Shown here: in pieces, positions 1 through 8,158 of the stretch
How the letters are laid out: every line of letters begins with the position of its first letter
Numbering within the stretch: the stretch's first letter is position 1
NCBI GenBank assembly: GCA_963725315.1
Contig: CAVRYA010000007.1
Span: 248,001 to 312,000, forward strand
Reading direction: 5' to 3'
Origin: JBBRHQ01 sp963725315
Lineage (GTDB): Bacteria > Actinomycetota > Thermoleophilia > Solirubrobacterales > 70-9
Length of the DNA stretch: 64,000 nucleotides
Translations under genes and position numbers: made by a program
The notes under the pieces: generated by a model
Databases searched by the model: none
Told to the model about the DNA's origin: nothing
The model's input: the letters and a program-made list of their open reading frames with translations, nothing else

Positions 1-1069
1 CGTCGCGGTAGAAGCGGCAGACGGGGTACTCCTCGATGTAGCCGTAACCGCCGTGGATCTGCACGGCCTCCTCCGCCGCGCGGACAGCGAGGCGGCCCGT
101 GATCAGCTTTGCCTGGGCCGCGGTCAGGGTGAATGACTGCCCCGCGTCCTTCTCCAGCGCCGCCCGGTGGGTGAGCAGCCGGGCGGCCTCGATCTGGGCC
201 GAGAGGTCGGCGATCTTCGCCTGGATTGCCTGGAAGCTGGCGATCGGCTGGCCGAAGGCGCGGCGCTCCTTGGCGTAGGAGATCGCCTCGTCGAGGGCTC
301 CCTGGGCGAGGCCGACGGCCATCGCCGCGACCCCGATCCGGCCCCCGTCGAGGATGTGGAGGAAGTTCTTGAACCCCTCGCCGCGGCGCCCCAGTAGGTT
401 CCCCTCGGGCACCCGGCAGTCCTCGAAGGAGAGCGGCCGGGTGTCGGAGGCGTTCCAGCCCATCTTGCGGTAGGGCTCTCCCGCCTCGTAGCCGGGGGTG
501 CCGTTGGGGACGATGATGTTGGAGATCTCGCGCCGACCGTTCTTGGCAGTGACGGCGGTGATCGTCACGCAGCCCGAGATCTCGGTGCCTGAGTTGGTGA
601 TGAACTGCTTGGCCCCGTCGATCACCCACTCGCCGCCCTCGAGCCTGGCACTGGTCCGGGTGGCGCCGGCGTCCGAGCCCGCCTCCGGCTCGGTCAGCCC
701 GAAGGCGGCGAGCCGCTCGCCGCTGCAGAGCCGCGGCAGCCACTCGCTCTTCTGCTCCTCGGAGCCCCAGAGGTGGATCGGCATCGTCCCCAGGGAGGTG
801 TGGGCGGCCATCGTGATGCAGACCGAGGAGTCCACCCGGGCCAGCTCCTCGACCGCGAGCGCGTAGGCGAGGGTGTCGGCGCCGCCGCCACCGTACTCCT
901 GCGGAAAGGGGATCCCCATCAGCCCCAGTCCGCCCATCTTGGCCACGATCTCGTAGGGGAACGCCTTGGTTCGGTCGAGCTCCCCGGCGACCGGCGCGAC
1001 CTCGCCCCGGGCGAACTCGCGCACCGTGTCGCGCAGCAGCCTCTGCTCGTCGCTCAGCTCGAAATTCAT
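1..1069 (-). CDS. Acyl-CoA dehydrogenase (C-terminus cut by window edge)
   Basis: This FAD flavoprotein oxidises acyl-CoA to enoyl-CoA and passes electrons to ETF. The frame is open from a start at 1069 to the left edge, about 356 residues, so only the last few dozen residues are missing. The N-terminus begins MNFELSDEQRLLRDTVREF, the usual start of the family. Mid-protein, the flavin-binding signature reads FGLTEPEAGSDAGAT, and the C-terminal signature QIHGGYGYIEEYPV sits at the edge. The catalytic Glu expected near the C-terminus falls in or near the missing part. The stop of the next minus-strand gene upstream is only 6 bases from this start, so it is the downstream gene of an aldehyde dehydrogenase/GMC oxidoreductase operon. 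The chain-length preference cannot be read from the sequence. Confidence 0.93.
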   Translation of the reverse strand, partial: MNFELSDEQRLLRDTVREFARGEVAPVAGELDRTKAFPYEIVAKMGGLGLMGIPFPQEYGGGGADTLAYALAVEELARVDSSVCITMAAHTSLGTMPIHLWGSEEQKSEWLPRLCSGERLAAFGLTEPEAGSDAGATRTSARLEGGEWVIDGAKQFITNSGTEISGCVTITAVTAKNGRREISNIIVPNGTPGYEAGEPYRKMGWNASDTRPLSFEDCRVPEGNLLGRRGEGFKNFLHILDGGRIGVAAMAVGLAQGALDEAISYAKERRAFGQPIASFQAIQAKIADLSAQIEAARLLTHRAALEKDAGQSFTLTAAQAKLITGRLAVRAAEEAVQIHGGYGYIEEYPVCRFYRD

Positions 1070-1075
1070 CGGCGC

Positions 1076-2512
1076 CTAGAGCTGCAGCGACTTCACCTGG
1101 AGCAGCTCCTCGATCCCGTAGCGGCCGTTCTCGCGGCCGTGGCCGGACTGCTTGTAGCCGCCGAAGGGGGCGAGCGGGTTGTAGGTGCCGCCGTTGATCT
1201 CGATCTGGCCGGTGCGGATGCGGCGGGCGAGGGCGACGGCGCGCTCCTCGCTGCCCGACCAGACCCCGCCGGCGAGGCCGTAGCTGGTGTCGTTGGCGAT
1301 CCGCACCGCGTCGTCCTCGTTCTCGTAGGCCTGGATCGCCAGCACCGGCCCGAAGATCTCTTCCTGGGCGATCGTCATCTCCGGGGTCACCTCGCTGAAC
1401 ACCGTGGGGCGCACGAAGTAGCCACGGTCGAGCCCCTCGGGTGCCTCGGCCCCGCCGGTGACGAGCTTCGCGTCCTCCTCGCTGCCCTTGGCGATGTAGC
1501 CGCGCACGCGCTCGCGCTGCACGTCGGAGACGAGCGGGCCGAGCCGGGTCCCCGGGTCGAAGGGGTCGCCAGGCGTGAACCACTGGGCCGTCGCGGAGGC
1601 GATCTCCTCGACCAGCCCGAGCTTCTCGCGCGGCACCAGCATCCGGGTCAGGGCGCTGCAGGTCTGCCCCGAGTTGAGGTAGCACTTGCCGACACCGTCC
1701 TGCACGGCCTTCTCGAAGTCGGCGTCATCGAGGATCACGTTCGGCGACTTGCCGCCCAGCTCGAGCGCCACCGGCTTCACCGTCGCCGCGGCCAGCTCGG
1801 AGACCCGCTTGCCGGCCCGGGTCGAGCCGGTGAAGGAAACCATGTCCACCCCCGGATGACCGGCCACGGCCTCGCCGGCGACCGGACCGGTGCCGCTGAT
1901 CAGGTTGAAGACGCCCGGAGGCAGGCCCGCCGACTCGATGATCTCGGCCAGGATGAAGGCGTTCAGCGGCACCACTTCGCTCGGCTTCAGCACCACGGTG
2001 CAGCCCGCGGCCAGGGCCGGCGCGACCTTCAGCGCGATCTGGTTGAGCGGGTAGTTCCAGGGCGTGATCGCCCCGAGCACACCGACCGGCTCGCGCAGCA
2101 CCCGCGAGTTGCCGATCTCCTCCTCCCAGGCGACCTCCTCCATCACCGCCGGCATCGCGCCGAACTGCATGGTCGGCAGCCCGGCCTGGATCTGGACCGA
2201 GAGCTTCAGGGGCATGCCCAGCTCCTGCGAGATCGTCGCCGCGATCTCCTCGGAGCGCTCGCCCAGGCCGGCCGAGATTGCCGCCAGGTAGGTGGCCCGC
2301 TCCTCGCGGCTCGTCGCCGCCCATCCCTCGAACGCATCGCGGGCCGCGCCGACCGCGCGATCGACGTCCTGCGTGGTCCCGGCGGGGATCGAGCCCATCA
2401 CCTCCTCGGTCGAGGGGTTGATCACCTCGATCGTCTCCGAGCCCTGCGGCTCGACCCACTCGCCGCCGATGTAGAGCTCCTCGCGGGTCTGGACCTCTGC
2501 CGTGGTCGCCAT
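1076..2512 (-). CDS. NAD(P)-dependent aldehyde dehydrogenase
   Basis: This 478-residue protein oxidises aldehydes to carboxylic acids. Landmarks in order are PWNYPLN near residue 152 (the oxyanion Asn), FTGSTRAGK near 227 for the cofactor site, the general-base Glu at about 251 in LELGGKSPN, and the catalytic Cys at about 285 in SGQTC. The length is normal for the superfamily. It lies 15 bp downstream of the GMC oxidoreductase stop and 6 bp upstream of the acyl-CoA dehydrogenase start. A chain alcohol to aldehyde to acid to acyl-CoA oxidation is a reasonable inference from this order. The substrate is unknown. Confidence 0.93.
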   Translation of the reverse strand: MATTAEVQTREELYIGGEWVEPQGSETIEVINPSTEEVMGSIPAGTTQDVDRAVGAARDAFEGWAATSREERATYLAAISAGLGERSEEIAATISQELGMPLKLSVQIQAGLPTMQFGAMPAVMEEVAWEEEIGNSRVLREPVGVLGAITPWNYPLNQIALKVAPALAAGCTVVLKPSEVVPLNAFILAEIIESAGLPPGVFNLISGTGPVAGEAVAGHPGVDMVSFTGSTRAGKRVSELAAATVKPVALELGGKSPNVILDDADFEKAVQDGVGKCYLNSGQTCSALTRMLVPREKLGLVEEIASATAQWFTPGDPFDPGTRLGPLVSDVQRERVRGYIAKGSEEDAKLVTGGAEAPEGLDRGYFVRPTVFSEVTPEMTIAQEEIFGPVLAIQAYENEDDAVRIANDTSYGLAGGVWSGSEERAVALARRIRTGQIEINGGTYNPLAPFGGYKQSGHGRENGRYGIEELLQVKSLQL

Positions 2513-2527
2513 CTGCTCTTCGTCCTC

Positions 2528-4528
2528 CTAGTTGGTGGTGGTGGCTGCCGGGGCCGCTCCCGCGGACGTCGGCGCCGCGGCGGAGATCGCCTCCGCGGTG
2601 CGGTGTGCAAGGGCCATTATCGAGATCATCGGGTTGGTGCCGGAGGAAGTCGGGAAGGCGCTGGCGTCCCCGATCCACACCCCGGGGGTGTCGTGCAGCT
2701 CGCCCCAGGGCCCGGCGACGCTCGTCTTCGGGTCCTTGCCCATCCGGCAGCTGCCCATCTGGTGGGCGGAAAAGAGGCGGTGCCCGCCGAACCCCAGCGG
2801 CGCCCGCTGGGCGCGGGCGATGAATTGCTCGAGGTCGTCTCCGCGCCGCCAGGGTGCCGGGCCGGCGGCGAGCGCGCGGATCTCGATCGCCCCGGCGGCC
2901 CGGTGGATCCGCGCCTGTGCTTCGACGCCGAGCCTGGCGTTGGCGACGTCGATCTCATCGCTGAGCGCGTATGAGTGCATCGCCTGGCCGTTGGCGTCGA
3001 TCGTCACCCGCCCGGCGCCGCGGTCGCGCAGCAGGGCGATCGAGGTGGCCCCGTGCGCGTACTGCTCCATCGCAGCCTTGTGGGCCTCGGCGCTGGTGAA
3101 AGGCAGCGCCGAGGCTCCGATCCCGGTCGTGTACTGCGCCGTCTCGATCAGGAAGCCCCAGCCGTCGCCGGTGTCGGCGAACTCGTCGACGACGCCGGTG
3201 TGGGGGGCGCCCCACCAGGACCGCTGATCCTCGTCGTAGTAGCCGAACATCGCCGTGCAGGGATGAAGCCGCAGGTTCTCGCCGACCGCGGGCCCGCCGA
3301 TCTGGGATCGCAGCAGCAGCGCCGGGGACTCCAGTGAGCCGCAGGCGACGACGACCTGGGGGGCGCGGACGTTGACGCCGGCGGCCTGCCCGCTCTCGGG
3401 GTCCTCGAAGCGCGCTTCGACCCCCGCTGCGCGCCCGCCCTCGAGCAGGATCCGCTGAGCCGCCGTTCGCACCAGGATCTCCGCGCCGGCCTCGGCGGCG
3501 TCGGCGAGGAAGGTCTTGGCCGTGCTCAGCTTCGAGCCGGTGACGTCGCCGAAGCCCATGTAGGCGGCGGTCTCGGGACTGTAGGTGGCCGGGTCGGCGT
3601 TGCGGACCACGCGCTCGAAGGACCAGCCGAGGCTCTCGGCGCCCTCCTTGATCCGCAGGGTCGGGCCGTTGTAGTCGCTGCACTCCTCGTTAGCCCCGAT
3701 CCGCTCCATCACCGCGTCGAGATGGCGGTCGTAGTCGGGTCCGTCCACCCCCTCGAGGCCATGCTCCCGCGCCCACTGCTCGCGCACCCAGGGGGTGGTC
3801 CGCAGGCAGTTCGTCCAGTTGATCGTCGTGCCCCCGCCGAGGCCGGCGCCCGCCTGCATCGAGACGTTGCCGTCGATCGTCGGCACGGGCCCGCCGCGGT
3901 AATAGAGGTTCTGGTAAGCCCAGAGCTCGAGCATGTTGAAGTCGGACTCGTCGAAATAGCCCCCCGCCTCGAGCACGACGACCTTCAGCCCCGCCGCGGC
4001 GAGGGCGCCGGCGATCACCCCGCCACCGGCGCCGGACCCGACAACGACCGCATCCGCCTCGAGCTCCAGCTCATCGCCCTCAGGGATGAGCGGCTGCAAC
4101 GGCTTCGGCGCGCTCGAGGGAGCGGCGATCGGCCCCGGGTATCCGAAGGTCTTCCAGAACGGGTTCTGCCCGGTCGTCTCGTCGGGGATCGCGTAGGCGA
4201 GGAAGAGGCTGCCGGCGACGAGCGCCCCGACCCCGGCCGCCGCCTCGCCGCCGAGCAGGGAGATGTTGCGCATGATCTGCTCCCGCGAGGGCTGCGAGGC
4301 GCTCGCGAACCCCTGATCGCCGAGGGCGTCGAGGAGTTGGAGCGTCCCGGAGAGCTGCTCCGGGGGCAGGGCGGCGATCAGCTCGGCGAAGGCCAGGTCG
4401 GCGCCGACGTCGCTTCCGCAGCGCGCCCAGAAGCCGTCGGGGTCGGGCTCGCGCCGGATCGAAGGCACCACCGTGTCGCAGATCGCCCTCAGGGTCTCCC
4501 GCTGGGCCCCACTCAACTCGGCTGCCAT
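2528..4528 (-). CDS. GMC-family FAD-dependent alcohol oxidoreductase (long-chain alcohol oxidase-like)
   Basis: This 666-residue flavoenzyme probably oxidises an alcohol to an aldehyde. A roughly 150-residue N-terminal helical region precedes the FAD fold. The dinucleotide motif VVVGSGAGGGVIAGALA follows, then the GMC signature region around AGAGLGGGTTINWTN, and the C-terminal block with HQMGSCRMG and GTNPMISIMALAHR. The N-terminal extension resembles plant and bacterial long-chain fatty alcohol oxidases. The start at 4528 is preferred over a possible start 33 bases upstream because an AGGAGG ribosome site lies about 8 bases before it. The aldehyde dehydrogenase downstream would take its product. 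The substrate is inferred from context. Confidence 0.88.
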   Translation of the reverse strand: MAAELSGAQRETLRAICDTVVPSIRREPDPDGFWARCGSDVGADLAFAELIAALPPEQLSGTLQLLDALGDQGFASASQPSREQIMRNISLLGGEAAAGVGALVAGSLFLAYAIPDETTGQNPFWKTFGYPGPIAAPSSAPKPLQPLIPEGDELELEADAVVVGSGAGGGVIAGALAAAGLKVVVLEAGGYFDESDFNMLELWAYQNLYYRGGPVPTIDGNVSMQAGAGLGGGTTINWTNCLRTTPWVREQWAREHGLEGVDGPDYDRHLDAVMERIGANEECSDYNGPTLRIKEGAESLGWSFERVVRNADPATYSPETAAYMGFGDVTGSKLSTAKTFLADAAEAGAEILVRTAAQRILLEGGRAAGVEARFEDPESGQAAGVNVRAPQVVVACGSLESPALLLRSQIGGPAVGENLRLHPCTAMFGYYDEDQRSWWGAPHTGVVDEFADTGDGWGFLIETAQYTTGIGASALPFTSAEAHKAAMEQYAHGATSIALLRDRGAGRVTIDANGQAMHSYALSDEIDVANARLGVEAQARIHRAAGAIEIRALAAGPAPWRRGDDLEQFIARAQRAPLGFGGHRLFSAHQMGSCRMGKDPKTSVAGPWGELHDTPGVWIGDASAFPTSSGTNPMISIMALAHRTAEAISAAAPTSAGAAPAATTTN

Positions 4529-4594
4529 CGTCAGCTCCTCCTCTCGTTTCCCTGCGACCAAACTAGCGCTTGCGGGTCGCGACCGCCGGGGCTC

Positions 4595-6034
4595 TCAGCT
4601 CCCCGCCATCTCCCTGGCCAGGGCCACGAAGAGACGCACGCCGAAGCCGGTCGGACCGGTGCCGACGTACGGCCGGCCGACGTCCCAGGCGGTACCGGCG
4701 ATGTCGAGATGCGCCCAGGGCCGGCCGTCGACGAACTCCTCCAGGAAGGAGCCGGCGTAGATCGTCCCCGCCTTGCGCTTCGCCGCCAGGTTGGTCAGGT
4801 CTGCCACCGTGCCCTTGGTCAGCTCCTTGTACTCGGGATGAAGCGGCAGCCGCCAGGCGAGCTCGCCGGTCTCCTCGGCGGCGCGCTCCACCGCCGAAGC
4901 GAGCTCCTCGTCGTTGGAGATCAGCGCCGAGTAGGTGGAGCCGAGGGCGACGAGGACGGCGCCGGTGAGCGTCGCGATGTCGACGATGCGGCCGGCGCCG
5001 AGCTCGACGCAGTATGCGAGGGCGTCGGCGAGGATCAGCCGGCCCTCGGCATCGGTGTTGTTGACCTCGACCGTCTTGCCGTTGTACTGGGTGATGATGT
5101 CGCCGGGCTTCACAGCGGTCCCTGACGGCATGTTCTCGGTCGAGGGGATGACAGCGATCAGGTCGATCGCCAGGCCCAGCTCGGCGATCGCGGCGACGGC
5201 CTCGAGCACAGCGGCGGCCCCTGACATGTCCATCTTCATCTCGTGCATGGAGGTCCCGGGCTTGAGCGAGATCCCGCCGGTGTCGAAGGTGACGCCCTTG
5301 CCCACCAGGCCCAGGGGTGGGCCGGCGCCGCCCCCGCTGTAGCGCAGCACGATCAGCGCCGGGTCCTCGGCCGAGCCGGCGCTGACGGCCTCGATCCCGC
5401 CCATGCCGCGCTCGGCGATCTCGTCTCGACCCAGCACCTCGGCGGAGACCGATCCATGCTCGGCGTCGATCTCCTCGGCGCGGCGGGAGAGGTAGGCGGG
5501 GGTGGCGACGTTGGAGGGAAGGTCCTGGAGCTCGCGAGCCCGGTTCTGGGCCTCGGCGCAAACCCGGGCGATCTCGACCTCGGCCGAGAGCTCGGCAGGT
5601 CCGAGCAGGGTGAGCTGCTCGATTTCGCCCGGCTTCTCCTCGTCGGACTCGGAGCTGAGGTAGCGGTCGAAGCGGTAGCCGGCGAGGATCGTCCCGGTGA
5701 CGATCGCGGCCGCGGTCGCGGGCGGGTCGCCGGAGCCCGGCAGCTCCCAGGCGATGCTGCGCGCCCCCAGCTCCGCGGCCTGTGTGGCGGCGAGCGCCGC
5801 CACCACCCGGGCTCGCTCGGGCTCCATCTCCTCGCGCTTGCCGAGGCCGGCCACGAGGGCCCTGGGCGGCTTCTCCGGATGGAGCAGAGTCAGCTTGCGG
5901 TATCCGCTCCTCGCGTCCTCGGCGCCCCGTGCCCCCTCCAGGGCCGGGGGCACCGCCTCTCCTTCGAAGAGGCCGGCGACGACAATGTCGGCACCGGCGT
6001 CCGCGATCGCGCTCTCACGCACCTCCACCATCAT
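4595..6034 (-). CDS. pepA: Leucyl (cytosol) aminopeptidase, M17 family
   Basis: This zinc or manganese aminopeptidase removes N-terminal residues from peptides in the cytoplasm. At 479 residues it matches the family length. The metal and catalytic region runs from GKGVTFDTGGISLKPG (metal-binding Lys and Asp) to MHEMKMDMSGAAAV, and the M17 signature NTDAEGRLILADAL is intact. The start has two ATG codons in tandem (MMVEV). A hexamer TAGACT (minus strand, 6044-6049) lies 9 bases before the start, so the transcript probably has almost no leader. The gene is divergent from the thiolase and has no evident link to the oxidoreductases downstream of it. Confidence 0.95.
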   Translation of the reverse strand: MMVEVRESAIADAGADIVVAGLFEGEAVPPALEGARGAEDARSGYRKLTLLHPEKPPRALVAGLGKREEMEPERARVVAALAATQAAELGARSIAWELPGSGDPPATAAAIVTGTILAGYRFDRYLSSESDEEKPGEIEQLTLLGPAELSAEVEIARVCAEAQNRARELQDLPSNVATPAYLSRRAEEIDAEHGSVSAEVLGRDEIAERGMGGIEAVSAGSAEDPALIVLRYSGGGAGPPLGLVGKGVTFDTGGISLKPGTSMHEMKMDMSGAAAVLEAVAAIAELGLAIDLIAVIPSTENMPSGTAVKPGDIITQYNGKTVEVNNTDAEGRLILADALAYCVELGAGRIVDIATLTGAVLVALGSTYSALISNDEELASAVERAAEETGELAWRLPLHPEYKELTKGTVADLTNLAAKRKAGTIYAGSFLEEFVDGRPWAHLDIAGTAWDVGRPYVGTGPTGFGVRLFVALAREMAGS

Positions 6035-6116
6035 CGGGCGGTGAGTCTATGCACTCCGCGCGCGCCGACCGGCCGCTATCGTGGCCTGCCCGTAATCCGG
6101 AACAAGAAAGGCAGAG

Positions 6117-7301
6117 ATGCCCAGCACTGTGATCCTCGGAACGGCGAGAACCCCTTTCGGGAAGATGGGCGGGGGGCTCTCGACCCTCGACGCGACCGAT
6201 CTCGGCGGGACCGTGATCGAGGCCGCCCTCGATCGCTCCGGGATCGAGCCTGAGCAGGTCGAGCAGGTGGTCTTCGGCCAGGTCCTGCAGGCCGGTCAGG
6301 GGCAGATCCCCTCGCGCCAGGCGCAGATCAAGGCCGCCATCCCGAAGGAAGTCCCCTCGGAGACGATCAACAAGGTCTGCGCCTCGGGGATGCGCTCGCT
6401 CGGGCTCGCCGACCAGGCGATCCGTGCCGGTGACGTCGAGGTTGCGGTCACCGGCGGGATGGAGTCGATGAGCAAGGCGCCCTATCTGCTGCCCGGCGCC
6501 CGCTTCGGCTTCCGAATGGGCGACGTCTCGGCCGTGGACGCGATGACACATGACGGGCTCACCAACCCCTTCACCGAGAAGCAGATGATCAACGAGGCGA
6601 GCGAGGTATCGAACGAGCTCGAGATCACCCGGGCCGACATGGACCGCTTCGCGACCCGCTCCCACCAGCTCGCGGCGAAGGCGACCGACGACGGCATCCT
6701 CGCCGAGGAGATCGTCGGCGTCACCGTGAAGTCGCGCAAGGGCGAGACCACGGTCTCCGTCGATGAGGCGATCAGGCCCGAGACCGACGTCGAGACCCTG
6801 TCGAAGCTGCGCGCGGTCGGCGGCGAGGACGCGACCCACACGGCCGGCAACTCGCCGGGCGTCAACGACGGCGCCGGCGCGATCGTCGCGGTCTCCGAGG
6901 CGTGGGCGGCGAGCAACGGCCACACCCCGATCGCAAAGGTCGTCTCCTACGGCGCGGTCGCCGACGATTTCCCCTACCTGGCCCGCACCCCGGCCAACGC
7001 CGCCAAGCAGGCTCTGGAGAAGATCGGGCGCTCGCCCGAGGACGTGGATCTGTGGGAGATCAACGAGGCCTTCGCATCGGTCGCGCTGAACTCGATGCGG
7101 ATGCTCGGGGTCGAGGAGGAGAAGGTCAACGTCAACGGCGGAGCGATCGCCCTCGGCCACCCGATCGGCGCCTCCGGAGCCCGCCTGGTCGGCACCCTCG
7201 TCCACGAGCTGCGCCGCCGCGGCGGCGGCCTCGGGGTAGCGGCGATCTGCTCAGGCGGAGGCCAGGGCGACGCGATCGTGCTCGAGGTGAACGGCCAATA
7301 G
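6117..7301 (+). CDS. Acetyl-CoA C-acetyltransferase (thiolase)
   Basis: This enzyme condenses two acetyl-CoA or cleaves 3-ketoacyl-CoA in beta-oxidation. The 394-residue protein has the acyl-accepting Cys in NKVCASGMRS near residue 88, WEINEAFA, the His of GGAIALGHPIGASGAR, and the second Cys in CSGGGQGD near the end. All catalytic residues are present. A ribosome site AAAGG precedes the ATG, and a -10-like TATCGT lies at 6077-6082. It starts the plus-strand run that continues with a HAD phosphatase and the B12 mutase. The direction (degradative or biosynthetic) cannot be settled. Its neighbours favour degradation. Confidence 0.95.
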   Translation: MPSTVILGTARTPFGKMGGGLSTLDATDLGGTVIEAALDRSGIEPEQVEQVVFGQVLQAGQGQIPSRQAQIKAAIPKEVPSETINKVCASGMRSLGLADQAIRAGDVEVAVTGGMESMSKAPYLLPGARFGFRMGDVSAVDAMTHDGLTNPFTEKQMINEASEVSNELEITRADMDRFATRSHQLAAKATDDGILAEEIVGVTVKSRKGETTVSVDEAIRPETDVETLSKLRAVGGEDATHTAGNSPGVNDGAGAIVAVSEAWAASNGHTPIAKVVSYGAVADDFPYLARTPANAAKQALEKIGRSPEDVDLWEINEAFASVALNSMRMLGVEEEKVNVNGGAIALGHPIGASGARLVGTLVHELRRRGGGLGVAAICSGGGQGDAIVLEVNGQ

Positions 7302-7326
7302 GCGAACCCCGGGAGCAGCTGGGCCG

Positions 7327-8121
7327 ATGAGTAGGGCTGCGGCGTTCTTTGACCTCGACAAGACCCTGATGGCGGGGTCGTCGGGGATGGTCTTTGCCCG
7401 GGTGGCCGCGAAGCGGGGGATCGTCGGGCGCCGCCAGCTCGCCCGCTGGGGCCTCGATCACCTCCGCTACCGGCTGCGTGGGGCGAGCGACGAGCAGACT
7501 GCCGAGGTGATGAAGGTCGCGCGCGATCTGATCACCGGAGTCCCGAGCGTCGAGATCGATCGCATGGGGCCCGAGGTGCTGGCCGGGATCCTGCCGCGCG
7601 TCTACCCGCAGATGCTGGCCGAGATCAACGCCCACGCCGACGCCGGGCGGCCGAGCTTCATCGTCAGCGCCGCCGGCAACGGGATCGTCTCGACCCTGGC
7701 TGGGGTGCTCGGGATGGAGGGCGGGATCGGGACCCGCTACGAGGTCGACCGGGACGGCGGCTTCACCGGCCGCCTCGACGGCCCCTTCGTCTACGGCGAG
7801 GGCAAGGTCGAGGCGATGCAGTCGTTCGCCGCCAGCCACGGGATCGACCTTGGCGCCTCCTACGCCTACTCGGACTCGGCCTCGGACCTGCCGATGATGC
7901 GCGCCGTCGGCCATCCGATCGCCGTCAACCCGGATCCGGCGCTGGCTGAGGTCGCAGGGCGCGAGGGCTGGCCTGTGGTGCGCTTCGAGCGCCTCGGGCG
8001 GCGCCTCGGGATCGCCTCGGCCGCGCTTCTGGCCGGCCTGATCGGCCTCGGGGCCTCGCGCGTGAGGCGCAAGCCCGCCCGTTCCGGCGGCAGGATCCCT
8101 GTCGGCCGCCGCTTCGCCTGA
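7327..8121 (+). CDS. HAD-IB family phosphatase (SerB-like)
   Basis: This is a 264-residue haloacid-dehalogenase hydrolase of subfamily IB, which contains phosphoserine phosphatase and relatives. Motif I is FFDLDKTL with the nucleophile Asp at about residue 9, motif II is the Ser in FIVSAAG, and motif III/IV is YSDSASDLPMM. The C-terminal 45 residues hold one hydrophobic stretch (LGIASAALLAGLIGLGA) followed by an Arg-rich tail, suggesting membrane anchoring. Related actinobacterial proteins are often annotated simply as HAD-IB hydrolases, and the substrate is unknown. It lies 25 bp after the thiolase and 37 bp before the mutase. Confidence 0.88.
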   Translation: MSRAAAFFDLDKTLMAGSSGMVFARVAAKRGIVGRRQLARWGLDHLRYRLRGASDEQTAEVMKVARDLITGVPSVEIDRMGPEVLAGILPRVYPQMLAEINAHADAGRPSFIVSAAGNGIVSTLAGVLGMEGGIGTRYEVDRDGGFTGRLDGPFVYGEGKVEAMQSFAASHGIDLGASYAYSDSASDLPMMRAVGHPIAVNPDPALAEVAGREGWPVVRFERLGRRLGIASAALLAGLIGLGASRVRRKPARSGGRIPVGRRFA

Positions 8122-8146
8122 GCCCTCCGCTCGTCAGGGCCCGGAC

Positions 8147-8152
8147 TACACT
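8147..8152 (+). promoter_or_regulatory. Leaderless -10 hexamer for the mutase operon
   Basis: TACACT lies exactly 6 bases before the ATG at 8159. A sigma-A start site would therefore fall on or next to the start codon, giving a leaderless transcript. No ribosome-binding sequence is visible in the gap. No clear -35 element was recognised. Confidence 0.55.
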
Positions 8153-8158
8153 GCGCCA

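Noticed and set aside
773..2974. A 733-codon plus-strand open frame
   Set aside because: It lies antisense to the aldehyde dehydrogenase and GMC genes. The translation is Arg/Gly/His-rich with no domain, a common shadow in GC-rich codon usage.
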